DNA from: Hydrogenophaga flava NBRC 102514
GTDB taxonomy: Bacteria > Pseudomonadota > Gammaproteobacteria > Burkholderiales > Burkholderiaceae_C
Reading direction: 5' to 3'
Assembly (NCBI RefSeq): GCF_001571145.1
Contig: NZ_BCTF01000002.1
Coordinates: 248,001 to 312,000, forward strand
Length of the DNA stretch: 64,000 bases
The notes under the pieces are model-generated. The model searched no databases. It was not told where the DNA came from and was given only the letters and a program-made list of their open reading frames with translations. Every line of letters begins with the position of its first letter. The stretch's first letter is position 1. Shown piece after piece: positions 1-9,435 of this stretch. Position numbers and translations under genes: made by a program.

Positions 1-118
1 GCGCCACTCGCCGACAAGGGCCCGCAGTTGTGAGTGCGCGTTTCACGCCGGTTTCCGGACGGCCAACCCTACATTCTGCCGGTGCTCGAGGTGCGTTGCC
101 ATCCCACAAACGGGGGAT

Positions 119-934
119 TCATGGGAGCCCGGACAGAAACTCCCCAATCGCTGTGAGCGCTGCGTCGGGCTGATCCCGATGTGGGCTGTGCCCGCAAGCC
201 TCCAGCACCAGGGTGCTGGCTGCTGCGTCCTTGGGCTGTATGTCCCGTATTTGCTGGAGTGTCCCGTACTCGTCGTTGGCTCCTTGGATGGCCAGCACCG
301 GGCCACGGATGTTCCAGCATTCGCCGCGGATGTCGAAGCTCAGGAATGCGGGGTCGAGCCAGATGTCGTTCCATTGCCAGAACGCGTTGTCGACATTCTT
401 GTGGTGGCGCGCCAGGCGCGACCGCAGGCCCTGTTCCCCGGGTTGCATGTAGGCGTACCTGGCCTGCTCAATGGACCGGATCGAGACCTCCTCCACGAAC
501 AAGTGGGGTGCCATGACCACGCAGGCCGTCACCGGATGCCGGCTCGCGTGCAGCAACGCGATGGTGGCGCCATCGGAGTGGCCCACCAGCACGGGCGCGT
601 CGATGTCCAGCGTTCCCAGCAAGGCTGGCAGCACATCCAGGGCTTCTCGGTGCATGTAGTCGGGTTCGTGTCGTCCGGTGTGCCAGAACTCTCCGGCATG
701 GGGTACTCCGCGAACGTCCGGTATAGGGTCGGAGTGCCCATAGCCTCTGCGGGAGTACACCCAGCCGGCCCGTCCGGTGGCGTTGCACAGTTCCAGCGTC
801 CAGTCTCGGCCTCGTTGTGCCCACATGGACACGCTGCCCAGCCCTTCGTGCAGGAACACCAGCGGAGAGCGGCTGGCCGGGCCAGGGATGTGTCGAACCT
901 CCAGACGGGTTCCATGGATGATGACGCTGCCCAT
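119..934 (-). CDS. alpha/beta hydrolase
   Basis: A 271-residue alpha/beta-hydrolase-fold protein, probably a cytoplasmic esterase or a hydrolase of an aromatic ester or ring-cleavage product. The nucleophile elbow GHSDG puts the catalytic serine at residue 120. An oxyanion-hole HEGLG lies at 29-33, a plausible acid is Asp221 in GANDE, and the catalytic base is His249 in ACGHSPH. Length is normal for the superfamily and there is no signal peptide. It is divergently transcribed from the EI24-type gene, with about 55 bases between the two starts. The substrate cannot be read from the sequence. Confidence 0.85.
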   Translation of the reverse strand: MGSVIIHGTRLEVRHIPGPASRSPLVFLHEGLGSVSMWAQRGRDWTLELCNATGRAGWVYSRRGYGHSDPIPDVRGVPHAGEFWHTGRHEPDYMHREALDVLPALLGTLDIDAPVLVGHSDGATIALLHASRHPVTACVVMAPHLFVEEVSIRSIEQARYAYMQPGEQGLRSRLARHHKNVDNAFWQWNDIWLDPAFLSFDIRGECWNIRGPVLAIQGANDEYGTLQQIRDIQPKDAAASTLVLEACGHSPHRDQPDAALTAIGEFLSGLP

Positions 935-989
935 CGTGTCTCCCCATCACGCACCGCCGGGCTGGCGGGAAAACCGGTATTCTCGTTGC

Positions 990-1880
990 ATGACTCAGCT
1001 GTTTGATGCGTTCTGGCGGGCAGTGGCTTACTGCATGCACCCGCGGGTGATCGGTTTGTCGTTTCTGCCCCTGGTGCTGATGGTCGCGCTGTCGTTTGGC
1101 TTGGGCTATTTCTTCTGGGACACGTCTGTCGATGCGGTCACGCAGTGGCTGCAGGCGTACGAGCTGGTGCAGGGCTTTCTGGGGTGGCTGGACAGGGTCG
1201 GTCTTGGCGCCATGCGGACGGTGTTTGCGCCGCTGGTGGTCCTGGTTCTGGCGACGCCGGTGATTGTGCTGCTGTGCCTGCTGCTTGTGGCGGTGTTCAT
1301 GACGCCGTCCATGGTTGAACTGGTCGAACAACGGCGCTTTCCGTCGCTCGAACGCAGGCGTGGCGGCTCCTTTGTCCTTGGCCTGTTGTGGTCGCTGGGG
1401 TCCACACTGGTGGCCCTGGTGGTGCTGGTCCTTTCCATGCCCCTGTGGCTGGTTCCTCCGCTGGTGCTCATCCTTCCGCCGCTGATCTGGGGCTGGCTCA
1501 CCTACCGCGTGTTTGCCTACGACGCACTGGCGCAGCATGCCAGCAGCGCAGAGCGCAAGACCATCCTGCGCGAACACCGTGGAAGTCTTCTGGTCATGGG
1601 CATCCTCAGCGGCTATCTGGGTGCAGCCCCCAGCCTGCTCTGGGCATCCGGTGCCATGTTTGTGGCGCTGGCGCCGTTGCTGGTGCCGGTGGCTATCTGG
1701 ATTTACACGCTGGTGTTTGCCTTTGCATCTCTATGGTTCGCGCATTTCACGCTGGCGGCGCTGCAGCGGATGCGAGCCGCGCAGGTGGTGGAGGTGTTGG
1801 ATCCCGAGCCAGGGGGCCAACCACACATGCCGCTGGAGACCCTGCCGCCCACCACCGTTCTGCCGCCACCCGGCGCCTGA
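990..1880 (+). CDS. EI24-domain (CysZ-like) integral membrane protein
   Basis: A 296-residue polytopic inner-membrane protein. Long hydrophobic stretches occur near residues 20-45, 75-110, 135-175 and 210-260. The N-terminal pattern FDAFWRAVAYCMHPRVIG is typical of the EI24 family, which includes the sulfate permease CysZ. I chose the ATG at 990 because the conserved N terminus begins there; the frame stays open upstream into the divergent hydrolase. The C-terminal tail is proline-rich and soluble. The next gene starts five bases after the stop, so the two are probably co-transcribed. Sulfate transport is one possibility, but most betaproteobacterial members are uncharacterised. Confidence 0.75.
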   Translation: MTQLFDAFWRAVAYCMHPRVIGLSFLPLVLMVALSFGLGYFFWDTSVDAVTQWLQAYELVQGFLGWLDRVGLGAMRTVFAPLVVLVLATPVIVLLCLLLVAVFMTPSMVELVEQRRFPSLERRRGGSFVLGLLWSLGSTLVALVVLVLSMPLWLVPPLVLILPPLIWGWLTYRVFAYDALAQHASSAERKTILREHRGSLLVMGILSGYLGAAPSLLWASGAMFVALAPLLVPVAIWIYTLVFAFASLWFAHFTLAALQRMRAAQVVEVLDPEPGGQPHMPLETLPPTTVLPPPGA

Positions 1881-1885
1881 CTGCC

Positions 1886-2716
1886 ATGAACACAAGCAAA
1901 GAGAGCCTCCCGGCGTTTGGTCTGATCATTGTTGGCGATGAGATCCTGTCGGGCAAACGAGCCGACAAGCATCTGCCGAAGGTGATCGAACTGCTGGCAG
2001 AAAGGGGTCTTTCGCTGGCGTGGGTACGGTTCATCGGTGATGACCGCGAGCGCATCACCGACGCGTTGCGAGACGCGTTCGCCAGCAGCGATGTCGTGTT
2101 CAGCTGTGGCGGCATCGGGGCCACGCCCGACGACCACACCCGCCAGTGCGCGGCTGTGGCACTGAAGGTGGACCTTGCGCTCCACCCCGAGGCCCGCGAG
2201 CTCATCGAGCAGAGGATGAGAGACGTGGCTGTCGAAAAGGGAGAGATCCATGATCCGGCGAGGCCCGACAACGTGCACCGGTTGAACATGGGTGTGTTTC
2301 CGGTCGGCGCCCGGATCATTCCCAATCCGTACAACAAAATCCCCGGGTTCAGTTGCGATGGGCCTGGCGGTGGTTCCGTGCACTTTGTCCCGGGGTTTCC
2401 CGTGATGGCCTGGCCGATGATCGAAGCGCTCCTGGATGGGGCGTACCGCCACCTGCACCGGCAAGGCGCGTGGCAGGAGCGCTCGGTGGTGGTCATGGGC
2501 GCCATGGAGGCCACCTTGACGCCTCTCATGGAAGCCGTCGAGCGCGAGCACCCGGTGAAGGTGTTCAGCCTGCCCAGTGTGGACCACCCGGACTACGGGC
2601 GGCACATCGAGCTGGGTGTCAAGGGTGCCCCAGACGCCGTAACCCCGGCGTTTGCGTCGCTGCTTGACGGGCTTGAGCGGTTTGGTGCGAAGCTAGGCCC
2701 TGAATTGGTGCGGTAG
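1886..2716 (+). CDS. molybdopterin-binding (CinA N-terminal/MoaB-Mog fold) protein
   Basis: A 276-residue cytoplasmic protein with one MoaB/Mog-type domain. The GDEILSG motif is at residues 17-23 and GGIGATPDD at 75-83, the pair that marks the molybdopterin-binding domain of CinA-type proteins. It lacks the C-terminal nicotinamide-nucleotide amidase domain of full CinA. By family it should bind a pterin or nucleotide ligand (COG1058-like stand-alone proteins), but the reaction is unproven. It starts just after the EI24-type gene and ends 13 bases before the palindrome upstream of glnA. No molybdenum-cofactor synthesis genes are adjacent. Confidence 0.8.
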   Translation: MNTSKESLPAFGLIIVGDEILSGKRADKHLPKVIELLAERGLSLAWVRFIGDDRERITDALRDAFASSDVVFSCGGIGATPDDHTRQCAAVALKVDLALHPEARELIEQRMRDVAVEKGEIHDPARPDNVHRLNMGVFPVGARIIPNPYNKIPGFSCDGPGGGSVHFVPGFPVMAWPMIEALLDGAYRHLHRQGAWQERSVVVMGAMEATLTPLMEAVEREHPVKVFSLPSVDHPDYGRHIELGVKGAPDAVTPAFASLLDGLERFGAKLGPELVR

Positions 2717-2728
2717 TTGATAGCTCTG

Positions 2729-2759
2729 TTTTGGTGCATTTTTCCGGATTGCACCAAAA
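2729..2759. promoter_or_regulatory. palindrome upstream of glnA, candidate NtrC enhancer site
   Basis: Perfect inverted repeat: TTTTGGTGCA at 2729-2738 and TGCACCAAAA at 2750-2759, separated by 11 bases. The half-sites resemble the GGTGCA/TGCACC halves of NtrC sites, although here they face outward rather than in the usual TGCACC-N5-GGTGCA arrangement. It lies about 140-170 bases upstream of the sigma-54 promoter, a normal enhancer distance. A further TTGGTGC half-site is at 2705-2711. The alternative is a terminator for the preceding gene, but there is no T-run after the stem. Confidence 0.5.
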
Positions 2760-2896
2760 AAAGGCGAGGCGGGCAGGGCTTTCTGCAACCATCTTGGATG
2801 CTCGGGCTTTGCAGGCTGCTGGTGCAGGGCGCTGCGCCATAATCTGCGCCGCCTTGGGGCTTGGCGCGTCGTTGATTCAAACCGACGGCACAACTT

Positions 2897-2912
2897 TGGC
2901 ACAGAAACTGCT
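2897..2912 (+). promoter_or_regulatory. sigma-54 promoter of glnA
   Basis: TGGCACAGAAACTGCT matches the sigma-54 consensus, with GG and GC exactly 10 bases apart and a TGGCAC -24 block. Transcription would begin near 2923, leaving a leader of about 40 bases before the ATG at 2965. This is the expected form of an NtrC-activated glnA promoter, and ntrBC lie directly downstream. Confidence 0.8.
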
Positions 2913-2964
2913 TCATGCCCTTGTCAAATTCAGTTTTCCACTCACACAGCAACAGGAGTATTTG

Positions 2965-4380
2965 ATGGCCAAGACCGTCGCAGACGTGATGCAAATGGTG
3001 AAGGACAACGAAGTCAAGTTCGTTGATTTCCGCTTCACCGACACCCGTGGTGCGCAGCAGCACACCACCGTGCCCGTGTCCCACTTCGATGAAGACAAGT
3101 TCGTTTCCGGCCATGCATTCGATGGCTCGTCGATCGCTGGCTGGAAGGGCATTGAAGCTTCTGACATGCAGCTGATTCCCGATCCGAACACGGCCAACAT
3201 CGACCCGTTCTACGAAGAGACGACGCTGATCCTCACCTGCGACGTCATCGAGCCCACCGATGGCAAGGCCTACGACCGCGATCCCCGCTCCATCGCCAAG
3301 CGCGCCGAGGCCTACCTGAAGTCCTCCGGCCTGGGCGACACCGCCTTCTTCGGACCGGAACCCGAGTTCTTCCTGTTCGACGGCGTGCGCTGGAGCACTG
3401 CTCCCGGCCACACCTTCTACGAGATCGAAGAGTACGAAGCGCCCTGGAACAAGGGTGCCAAGCTCGAGGGCGGGAACCGCGGCCACCGCCCCACCGTCAA
3501 GGGCGGCTACTTCCCCGTGCCCCCGGTCGACAGCACGCAGGACATGCGCGCCGAAATGGCCCTGATCCTCGAATCGTTGGGCATTCCGGTCGAAGTGTTC
3601 CACCACGAAGTGGCCGGCGCAGGTCAAAACGAAATCGGCACCCGTTTCAGCACCCTGGTGCAGCGCGCCGACTGGACCGTGCTGCAGAAGTACGTGGTCC
3701 ACAACGTGGCGAATGCCTATGGCAAGACGGCCACCTTCATGCCCAAGCCCTACGCCGGTGACAACGGTTCCGGCATGCACGTCCACCAGTCGGTCTGGAA
3801 GGACGGCAAGAACCTGTTCGCTGGCGACGGCTACGCAGGCCTGAGCGAGTTCGCGCTGTACTACATCGGCGGCATCATCAAGCACGCCCGTGCCCTGAAC
3901 GCCATCACCAACCCTGGCACGAACTCCTACAAGCGTCTGGTGCCCCATTTCGAAGCCCCGGTGAAGCTGGCCTACTCGGCCAAGAACCGCTCAGCCTCGA
4001 TCCGCATCCCGTACGTGGCCAATCCGAAGGGCCGTCGCGTGGAAGCCCGCTTCCCCGATCCCCTGATGAACCCGTACCTGGGTTTCTCGGCACTGCTGAT
4101 GGCTGGTCTGGACGGCGTGGAAAACAAGATCCACCCGGGCGAAGCCGCGACCAAGGACCTCTACCACCTGCCGCCGGAAGAGGACAAGCTGGTCCCGACC
4201 GTCTGCCACAGCCTGGACATGGCGCTGGATTACCTGGACAAGGACCGCGCGTTCCTGACCAAGGGTGGTGTGTTCACCGACTCCATGCTGGACGCCTACA
4301 TCGAACTGAAGATGGGCGAAGTCAACCGCGGCCGCATCGAAGTGGCCCCGGTCGAGTACGACATGTACTACAGCCTGTGA
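2965..4380 (+). CDS. glnA: glutamine synthetase, type I
   Basis: ATP-dependent amidation of glutamate with ammonium, the central ammonium-assimilation enzyme, acting as a cytoplasmic dodecamer. The 471-residue length is that of GSI. Visible signatures are FDGSSIAGW near residue 52, [10 protein letters not shown] near 265, the NRSASIRIP substrate loop near 342, and the adenylylation loop DLYHLPPEE, in which Tyr400 is the target of GlnE. I chose the ATG at 2965 because AGGAG lies seven bases upstream and conserved GSI sequence starts there; the frame is open further upstream. The sigma-54 promoter, the palindrome and ntrBC downstream all point to nitrogen control. A strong terminator follows. 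Confidence 0.98.
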   Translation: MAKTVADVMQMVKDNEVKFVDFRFTDTRGAQQHTTVPVSHFDEDKFVSGHAFDGSSIAGWKGIEASDMQLIPDPNTANIDPFYEETTLILTCDVIEPTDGKAYDRDPRSIAKRAEAYLKSSGLGDTAFFGPEPEFFLFDGVRWSTAPGHTFYEIEEYEAPWNKGAKLEGGNRGHRPTVKGGYFPVPPVDSTQDMRAEMALILESLGIPVEVFHHEVAGAGQNEIGTRFSTLVQRADWTVLQKYVVHNVANAYGKTATFMPKPYAGDNGSGMHVHQSVWKDGKNLFAGDGYAGLSEFALYYIGGIIKHARALNAITNPGTNSYKRLVPHFEAPVKLAYSAKNRSASIRIPYVANPKGRRVEARFPDPLMNPYLGFSALLMAGLDGVENKIHPGEAATKDLYHLPPEEDKLVPTVCHSLDMALDYLDKDRAFLTKGGVFTDSMLDAYIELKMGEVNRGRIEVAPVEYDMYYSL

Positions 4381-4414
4381 TGACGGGCCCGGTGCCCGGG
4401 CCTCACTCTGCAGA

Positions 4415-4446
4415 TAAAAAAGGACGGCCCGGCCGTCCTTTTTTTT
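4415..4446 (+). terminator. rho-independent terminator after glnA
   Basis: GC-rich stem GGACGG/CCGTCC with loop CCCGG, preceded by an A-run and followed by eight Ts. It starts about 35 bases after the glnA stop, so it separates glnA from ntrBC transcription. The A-run makes it potentially bidirectional. Confidence 0.9.
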
Positions 4447-4557
4447 GGGCCGTTCGGACGAGTGCGCGGGCATCCCGTCATGGCGGATACCATGCGGCCT
4501 GTTTTTGGGTCATACTGAAAATTGATTCTCAATGCGCCCACAGCGCCTGGAGCCCAC

Positions 4558-5157
4558 GTGTTGTCGAAGCTGAACGTTGCCCGAAGAACCCATCGCGTCC
4601 TGATCCTTTCCATTGCCGCGGTGTGGTCGCTGCCGTCTGTGGCGCAAGAGCGCATCTATCGTTGTGGCAATGAGTACACCAACAACGCCACGGTGGCGAA
4701 GGCCCAGGGCTGCAAGTTGATGGAGGGCGGCAACATCACCATCATTCAAGGTCCGCCACCGCAGGCAGCTCCGCGGCCCGCAAGCTCATCGGCGGCGCCC
4801 CGCAGCGCGCCTCGCAACGACTCCGCGGAACAGCGTGCGCGCGACAGCGACGCCCGTCAGATCCTCGAGATGGAGTTGAGAAAGGCCGAAGAGCGCCTGG
4901 CCCAGGCCCAGAAGGCCTATGCGAACGGGCAGCCCGAGAAGGAGGGCATCGAGTCGCGCAACCATCAGCTCTACCTCGACCGTGTGGCCGAGCTCAAGGC
5001 GTCGGTGGGCCGGGCCGAGGCCGATGTGAGTGGTCTGCGGCGTGAACTGGCCCGTATGGGTGGTGCGCCGGTGGCGCCACCAGCGGCGTCTGGCCCTGCG
5101 GGACCTGCTCCTGCGATGCCGGGTGCGAGCAGGCCCTCCGAACCTGCCGCAAAATGA
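4558..5157 (+). CDS. secreted DUF4124-like protein with a coiled coil
   Basis: Unrecognised protein of about 199 residues. The N terminus is a Sec signal peptide (basic LNVARRTHR, hydrophobic LILSIAAVWSL) with likely cleavage after SVA before QERIYRCG. A short domain with two cysteines follows (YRCGNEYTNN and GCKLMEGG), resembling DUF4124. Then come a proline/alanine-rich linker, a charged helical region (residues ~90-165) predicted to be coiled coil, and a Pro/Ala tail. The start is uncertain: GTG 4558 or TTG 4561 give a normal signal peptide, while TTG 4522 would add twelve residues. Its stop overlaps the ntrB start (ATGA), so the two are translationally coupled. A periplasmic role is likely; function is unknown. 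Confidence 0.7.
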   Translation: MLSKLNVARRTHRVLILSIAAVWSLPSVAQERIYRCGNEYTNNATVAKAQGCKLMEGGNITIIQGPPPQAAPRPASSSAAPRSAPRNDSAEQRARDSDARQILEMELRKAEERLAQAQKAYANGQPEKEGIESRNHQLYLDRVAELKASVGRAEADVSGLRRELARMGGAPVAPPAASGPAGPAPAMPGASRPSEPAAK

Positions 5158-6299
5158 TCGGCTTGAAAAAGCCGGACCTTTCTCCCACCCTGTCCCGTGT
5201 CGCTGCGGCCATGCTGCCGGGCAAGGCTGCGCAGCGCGCGGCTTCGGCGCACGGAAAATTCCATTCGCTTGATCTGCTGGCCACGCTGGTGGCTGTGGTC
5301 TCGCTCGACGGGCAGGTGCTCTTTGCCAACGCGGCACTCGAGGATGCCCTGGGCATGTCCCGCCGCAGCATCACGGGCACGCTGCTGCAAGACTGCTTCA
5401 CCGAACCGCAACTGCTCCAGAACGCGCTCGGCGGTGCCGCGGTCAACGAGTTCGCCGCTTTGCGGTACGACGCCTGGCTGCGGCGCCTGGCCCACGAGCC
5501 GCTGCCGGTTCACGTGGTGGTGGCGCAGACCGACACGGCGGGTGAGGTCATTGTCGAGCTGCTCCCTCTGGAGCAGCAGGCCCGGCAGGAACGGGAAGAG
5601 CGGCTGATCGACCAGGCCCAGGCGAACAAGGAGCTGATCCGCAACCTGGCCCACGAAATCAAGAACCCGCTGGGCGGGATTCGCGGTGCAGCCCAGTTGC
5701 TGGAGCTGGAGCTCGACAACAAGCAGCTGACCGAGTACACGCAGGTCATCATCCACGAGGCCGACCGCCTGCAGTCGCTGGTGGACCGCCTGCTGGCGCC
5801 GCACCGCCGGCCTCATGTGGTGGGCGACGTGAACATCCACGAGGTGTGCGAACGTGTGCGCTCGCTGATCGTGGCCGAGTTCCCCCGGGGTCTGAAGGTG
5901 GTTCGCGACTACGACACCTCCATCCCCGAGTTCCGCGGCGACAAGGAACAACTGATCCAGGCAGTGCTCAACATCGCCCACAACGCGGCGCAGGCGCTTG
6001 CCGAGCGCATCGCGGCGGGTGATGCGCAGATCACCCTGCGCACGCGCGTGGGCCGGCAGGTGACCTTCGGCAAGCAGCGCTACCGCCTGGCACTGGAATT
6101 GCATGTGATCGACAACGGGCCTGGCGTGCCCGATGCGATCAAGGACCGCATCTTCTTCCCGCTGGTGTCGGGTCGTGAGGGAGGTTCGGGGCTGGGGCTG
6201 ACCCTGGCACAAACCTTCGTGCAGCAGCACCATGGACTGATCGAGTGTGAGAGCGCGCCAGGCCACACGGATTTCAAATTGCTGATTCCGTTGCCATGA
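5154..6299 (+). CDS. ntrB: nitrogen regulation sensor kinase NtrB
   Basis: A 381-residue soluble PAS-type histidine kinase/phosphatase that, with PII, controls phosphorylation of NtrC according to glutamine status. The order is a PAS-like domain (about 35-140), a dimerisation helix with the phospho-acceptor His167 in AHEIKNPLGG, an N box around NIAHNAAQA, a DNGPGVP G1 box and a GGSGLGLTL G2 box. It has no membrane segment, as expected. The start at 5154 overlaps the stop of the upstream gene by four bases. ntrC follows 38 bases later, giving the standard two-gene unit. Confidence 0.95.
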   Translation: MIGLKKPDLSPTLSRVAAAMLPGKAAQRAASAHGKFHSLDLLATLVAVVSLDGQVLFANAALEDALGMSRRSITGTLLQDCFTEPQLLQNALGGAAVNEFAALRYDAWLRRLAHEPLPVHVVVAQTDTAGEVIVELLPLEQQARQEREERLIDQAQANKELIRNLAHEIKNPLGGIRGAAQLLELELDNKQLTEYTQVIIHEADRLQSLVDRLLAPHRRPHVVGDVNIHEVCERVRSLIVAEFPRGLKVVRDYDTSIPEFRGDKEQLIQAVLNIAHNAAQALAERIAAGDAQITLRTRVGRQVTFGKQRYRLALELHVIDNGPGVPDAIKDRIFFPLVSGREGGSGLGLTLAQTFVQQHHGLIECESAPGHTDFKLLIPLP

Positions 6300-6337
6300 A
6301 ACCGAAACGCCTCGCCTGAGGAAGGGAAGACGCACAC

Positions 6338-7873
<1,536 letters not shown>

Positions 7874-7889
7874 CCCCTGCGGCGCTGAC

Positions 7890-8654
7890 TCAGTTCAGGG
7901 TCAGCACCACCGGCGCGTGGTCGCTGGGTTGCGGGTTCTTGCGGGGTGCGCGGTCGATCTCGCAGGCGGTGGTGCGGGCCTTCAGCGCGTCGCTGATCAG
8001 TATGTGGTCGATGCGCAGGCCGCGGTTCTTCTGGAAACCCAGCATGCGGTAGTCCCACCAGCTGAAGGTCTTGGGCGGGTGCTCGAACAGCCGATGGGCG
8101 TCGTGCAGTCCGAGGCCGATCAGGCCCTGCAGCTGGGAGCGTTCTTCGGTCGTGCAGTGGATGGTCTCGCGCAGACCCACCGGGTCCCACACGTCGGCGT
8201 CGTCGAAGGTGATGTTGTAGTCGCCCATGAGCACCAGCTGCGGATGCTGTTGCAGCTCAGCCCGGACCCACTCGCGCATCGCGTCGAGCCAGCGCATCTT
8301 GTATGCGAACTTGTCGCTGCCCGGCTCCTGGCCATTCGGGAAGTAGGCGCCGATCACACGCACGCCGTCGATGGTGGCGCACAGCACGCGCGACTGTTCG
8401 TCGTTGAAATCCGGAATGTTTTTGATGACGTCGGCGGCGGGTGTCTTGCTCAGCAGCGCCACGCCGTTGTAGGTCTTCTGTCCGAACCACTGCGCGTGGT
8501 AGCCGGCGTCGGTGAAGGCCTGCACCGGGAACTTGTCGTCGGTGAGCTTGAGTTCCTGCAGGGCGAGCACGTCGACCGGGTTGGCGGCCAGCCATGCCAG
8601 CACCTGGGGCAGGCGCACGTTGAGGGAGTTGACGTTCCAGGTCGCAAGTTGCAT
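7890..8654 (-). CDS. xth: exodeoxyribonuclease III
   Basis: Base-excision-repair AP endonuclease and 3'-5' exonuclease, cytoplasmic and Mg-dependent. The 254-residue protein carries the family signatures: ATWNVNSLNVR at the N terminus, LQELKL (metal-binding Glu), GDYNI and a C-terminal SDHAPV motif with the catalytic Asp-His pair. I set the start at the ATG at 8654 because the conserved MQLATWNVNS begins there; the frame is open for about 20 more codons upstream. It converges with ntrC, 16 bases apart, and diverges from the hemolysin-family cassette. Confidence 0.95.
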   Translation of the reverse strand: MQLATWNVNSLNVRLPQVLAWLAANPVDVLALQELKLTDDKFPVQAFTDAGYHAQWFGQKTYNGVALLSKTPAADVIKNIPDFNDEQSRVLCATIDGVRVIGAYFPNGQEPGSDKFAYKMRWLDAMREWVRAELQQHPQLVLMGDYNITFDDADVWDPVGLRETIHCTTEERSQLQGLIGLGLHDAHRLFEHPPKTFSWWDYRMLGFQKNRGLRIDHILISDALKARTTACEIDRAPRKNPQPSDHAPVVLTLN

Positions 8655-8787
8655 GGCGTGTCCGCGGCGTTCAAAGAGCTGCATTCTAGGGAGTGGGGCC
8701 AATATTACGTTTCGCATAAGACTCCCTTAATCTGGTCCGCAGACCATGCGTCCGTGTCTGGCCGAACCGGCTGGAAAAGGAAGCACG

Positions 8788-9435
8788 ATGTCTCTGGCCA
8801 TTGCCACCACGGGTGGACCATGTGCCCCCATGTTCCCCCCGGCGAACCTGCCGACTTCGCTGTGTGTGTGTACAGAGTCCGATCCAGGGCGCGAAGCCGT
8901 TGAGCGCTTTATCCAGCGGGTGTTTGCGCGCCGGTTTGGTGCACGCGTGCAGCGCTTCGCCCCCGAACTGGTGTGCCTGCGCGACCCCGACAGCGGCGAC
9001 ATCGTGGCCGCAGCCGGCTACCGCTTTGCCGACCAGGGGGCCCTGTTTCTGGAGCGTTACCTGGACCGACCCATCGAGCAGTGCCTTGCCGAGCCGGGTC
9101 AGCCCGCTGTCGCCCGTGCAGGCATCGTTGAGGTGGGACATCTGGCGTCCGAACGCGCCGGTGAAGGCCGCCGACTGATCGTGCGGCTGGCCCACCACCT
9201 GGCCGCGCAGAACACGCAGTGGGTGGTCAGCACGCTGACCGAAGAACTGCGCCACCTGTTCGTGCGCATGGGCATCACGCCGCTGGCCCTGGGCCGGGCG
9301 GACGCCACGGCGCTGGGCGAGCAGGCGGGCGAATGGGGCAGCTACTACGAACACCACCCGGTGGTGCTGGCGGGGCAGATGCAGCCGGCGCTGCGCTGGC
9401 TGCAGCGCCGCCAGGCCAGGGGGCTGGACGCATGA
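8788..9435 (+). CDS. thermostable-hemolysin family protein (GNAT-like)
   Basis: A 215-residue protein matching the T_hemolysin family (named after Vibrio delta-VPH), which has an acyltransferase-like fold. Visible motifs are ARRFGARV, ELVCLRD, AAAGYRFAD and EVGHLAS followed by GEGRRLIVRLA, the last resembling a GNAT acyl-CoA loop. No signal peptide or pore-forming segment is apparent, so a hemolytic role is doubtful and an acyltransferase-like role is more plausible (inference). The ATG at 8788 has an AAAAGGAAG ribosome site. The gene overlaps the ligase gene by four bases and leads a five-gene same-strand cassette. Confidence 0.75.
   Translation: MSLAIATTGGPCAPMFPPANLPTSLCVCTESDPGREAVERFIQRVFARRFGARVQRFAPELVCLRDPDSGDIVAAAGYRFADQGALFLERYLDRPIEQCLAEPGQPAVARAGIVEVGHLASERAGEGRRLIVRLAHHLAAQNTQWVVSTLTEELRHLFVRMGITPLALGRADATALGEQAGEWGSYYEHHPVVLAGQMQPALRWLQRRQARGLDA

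Noticed and set aside
1-33. Ten open codons ending in TGA at the left edge, possible end of an upstream gene
   Set aside because: Too short to support; composition is uninformative and no motif is visible, though a truncated gene cannot be excluded.
4513-4534. Fur-box-like ATTGA-TTC-TCAAT upstream of the small secreted protein
   Set aside because: The short palindrome aligns with the Fur consensus only after adding one base in the centre, and the downstream gene has no iron link.
8694-8745. Sigma-70 promoter TTACGT-N17-TAATCT in front of the hemolysin-family cassette
   Set aside because: The -10 and the spacing are acceptable, but the -35 matches the consensus poorly, so I did not list it as a feature.
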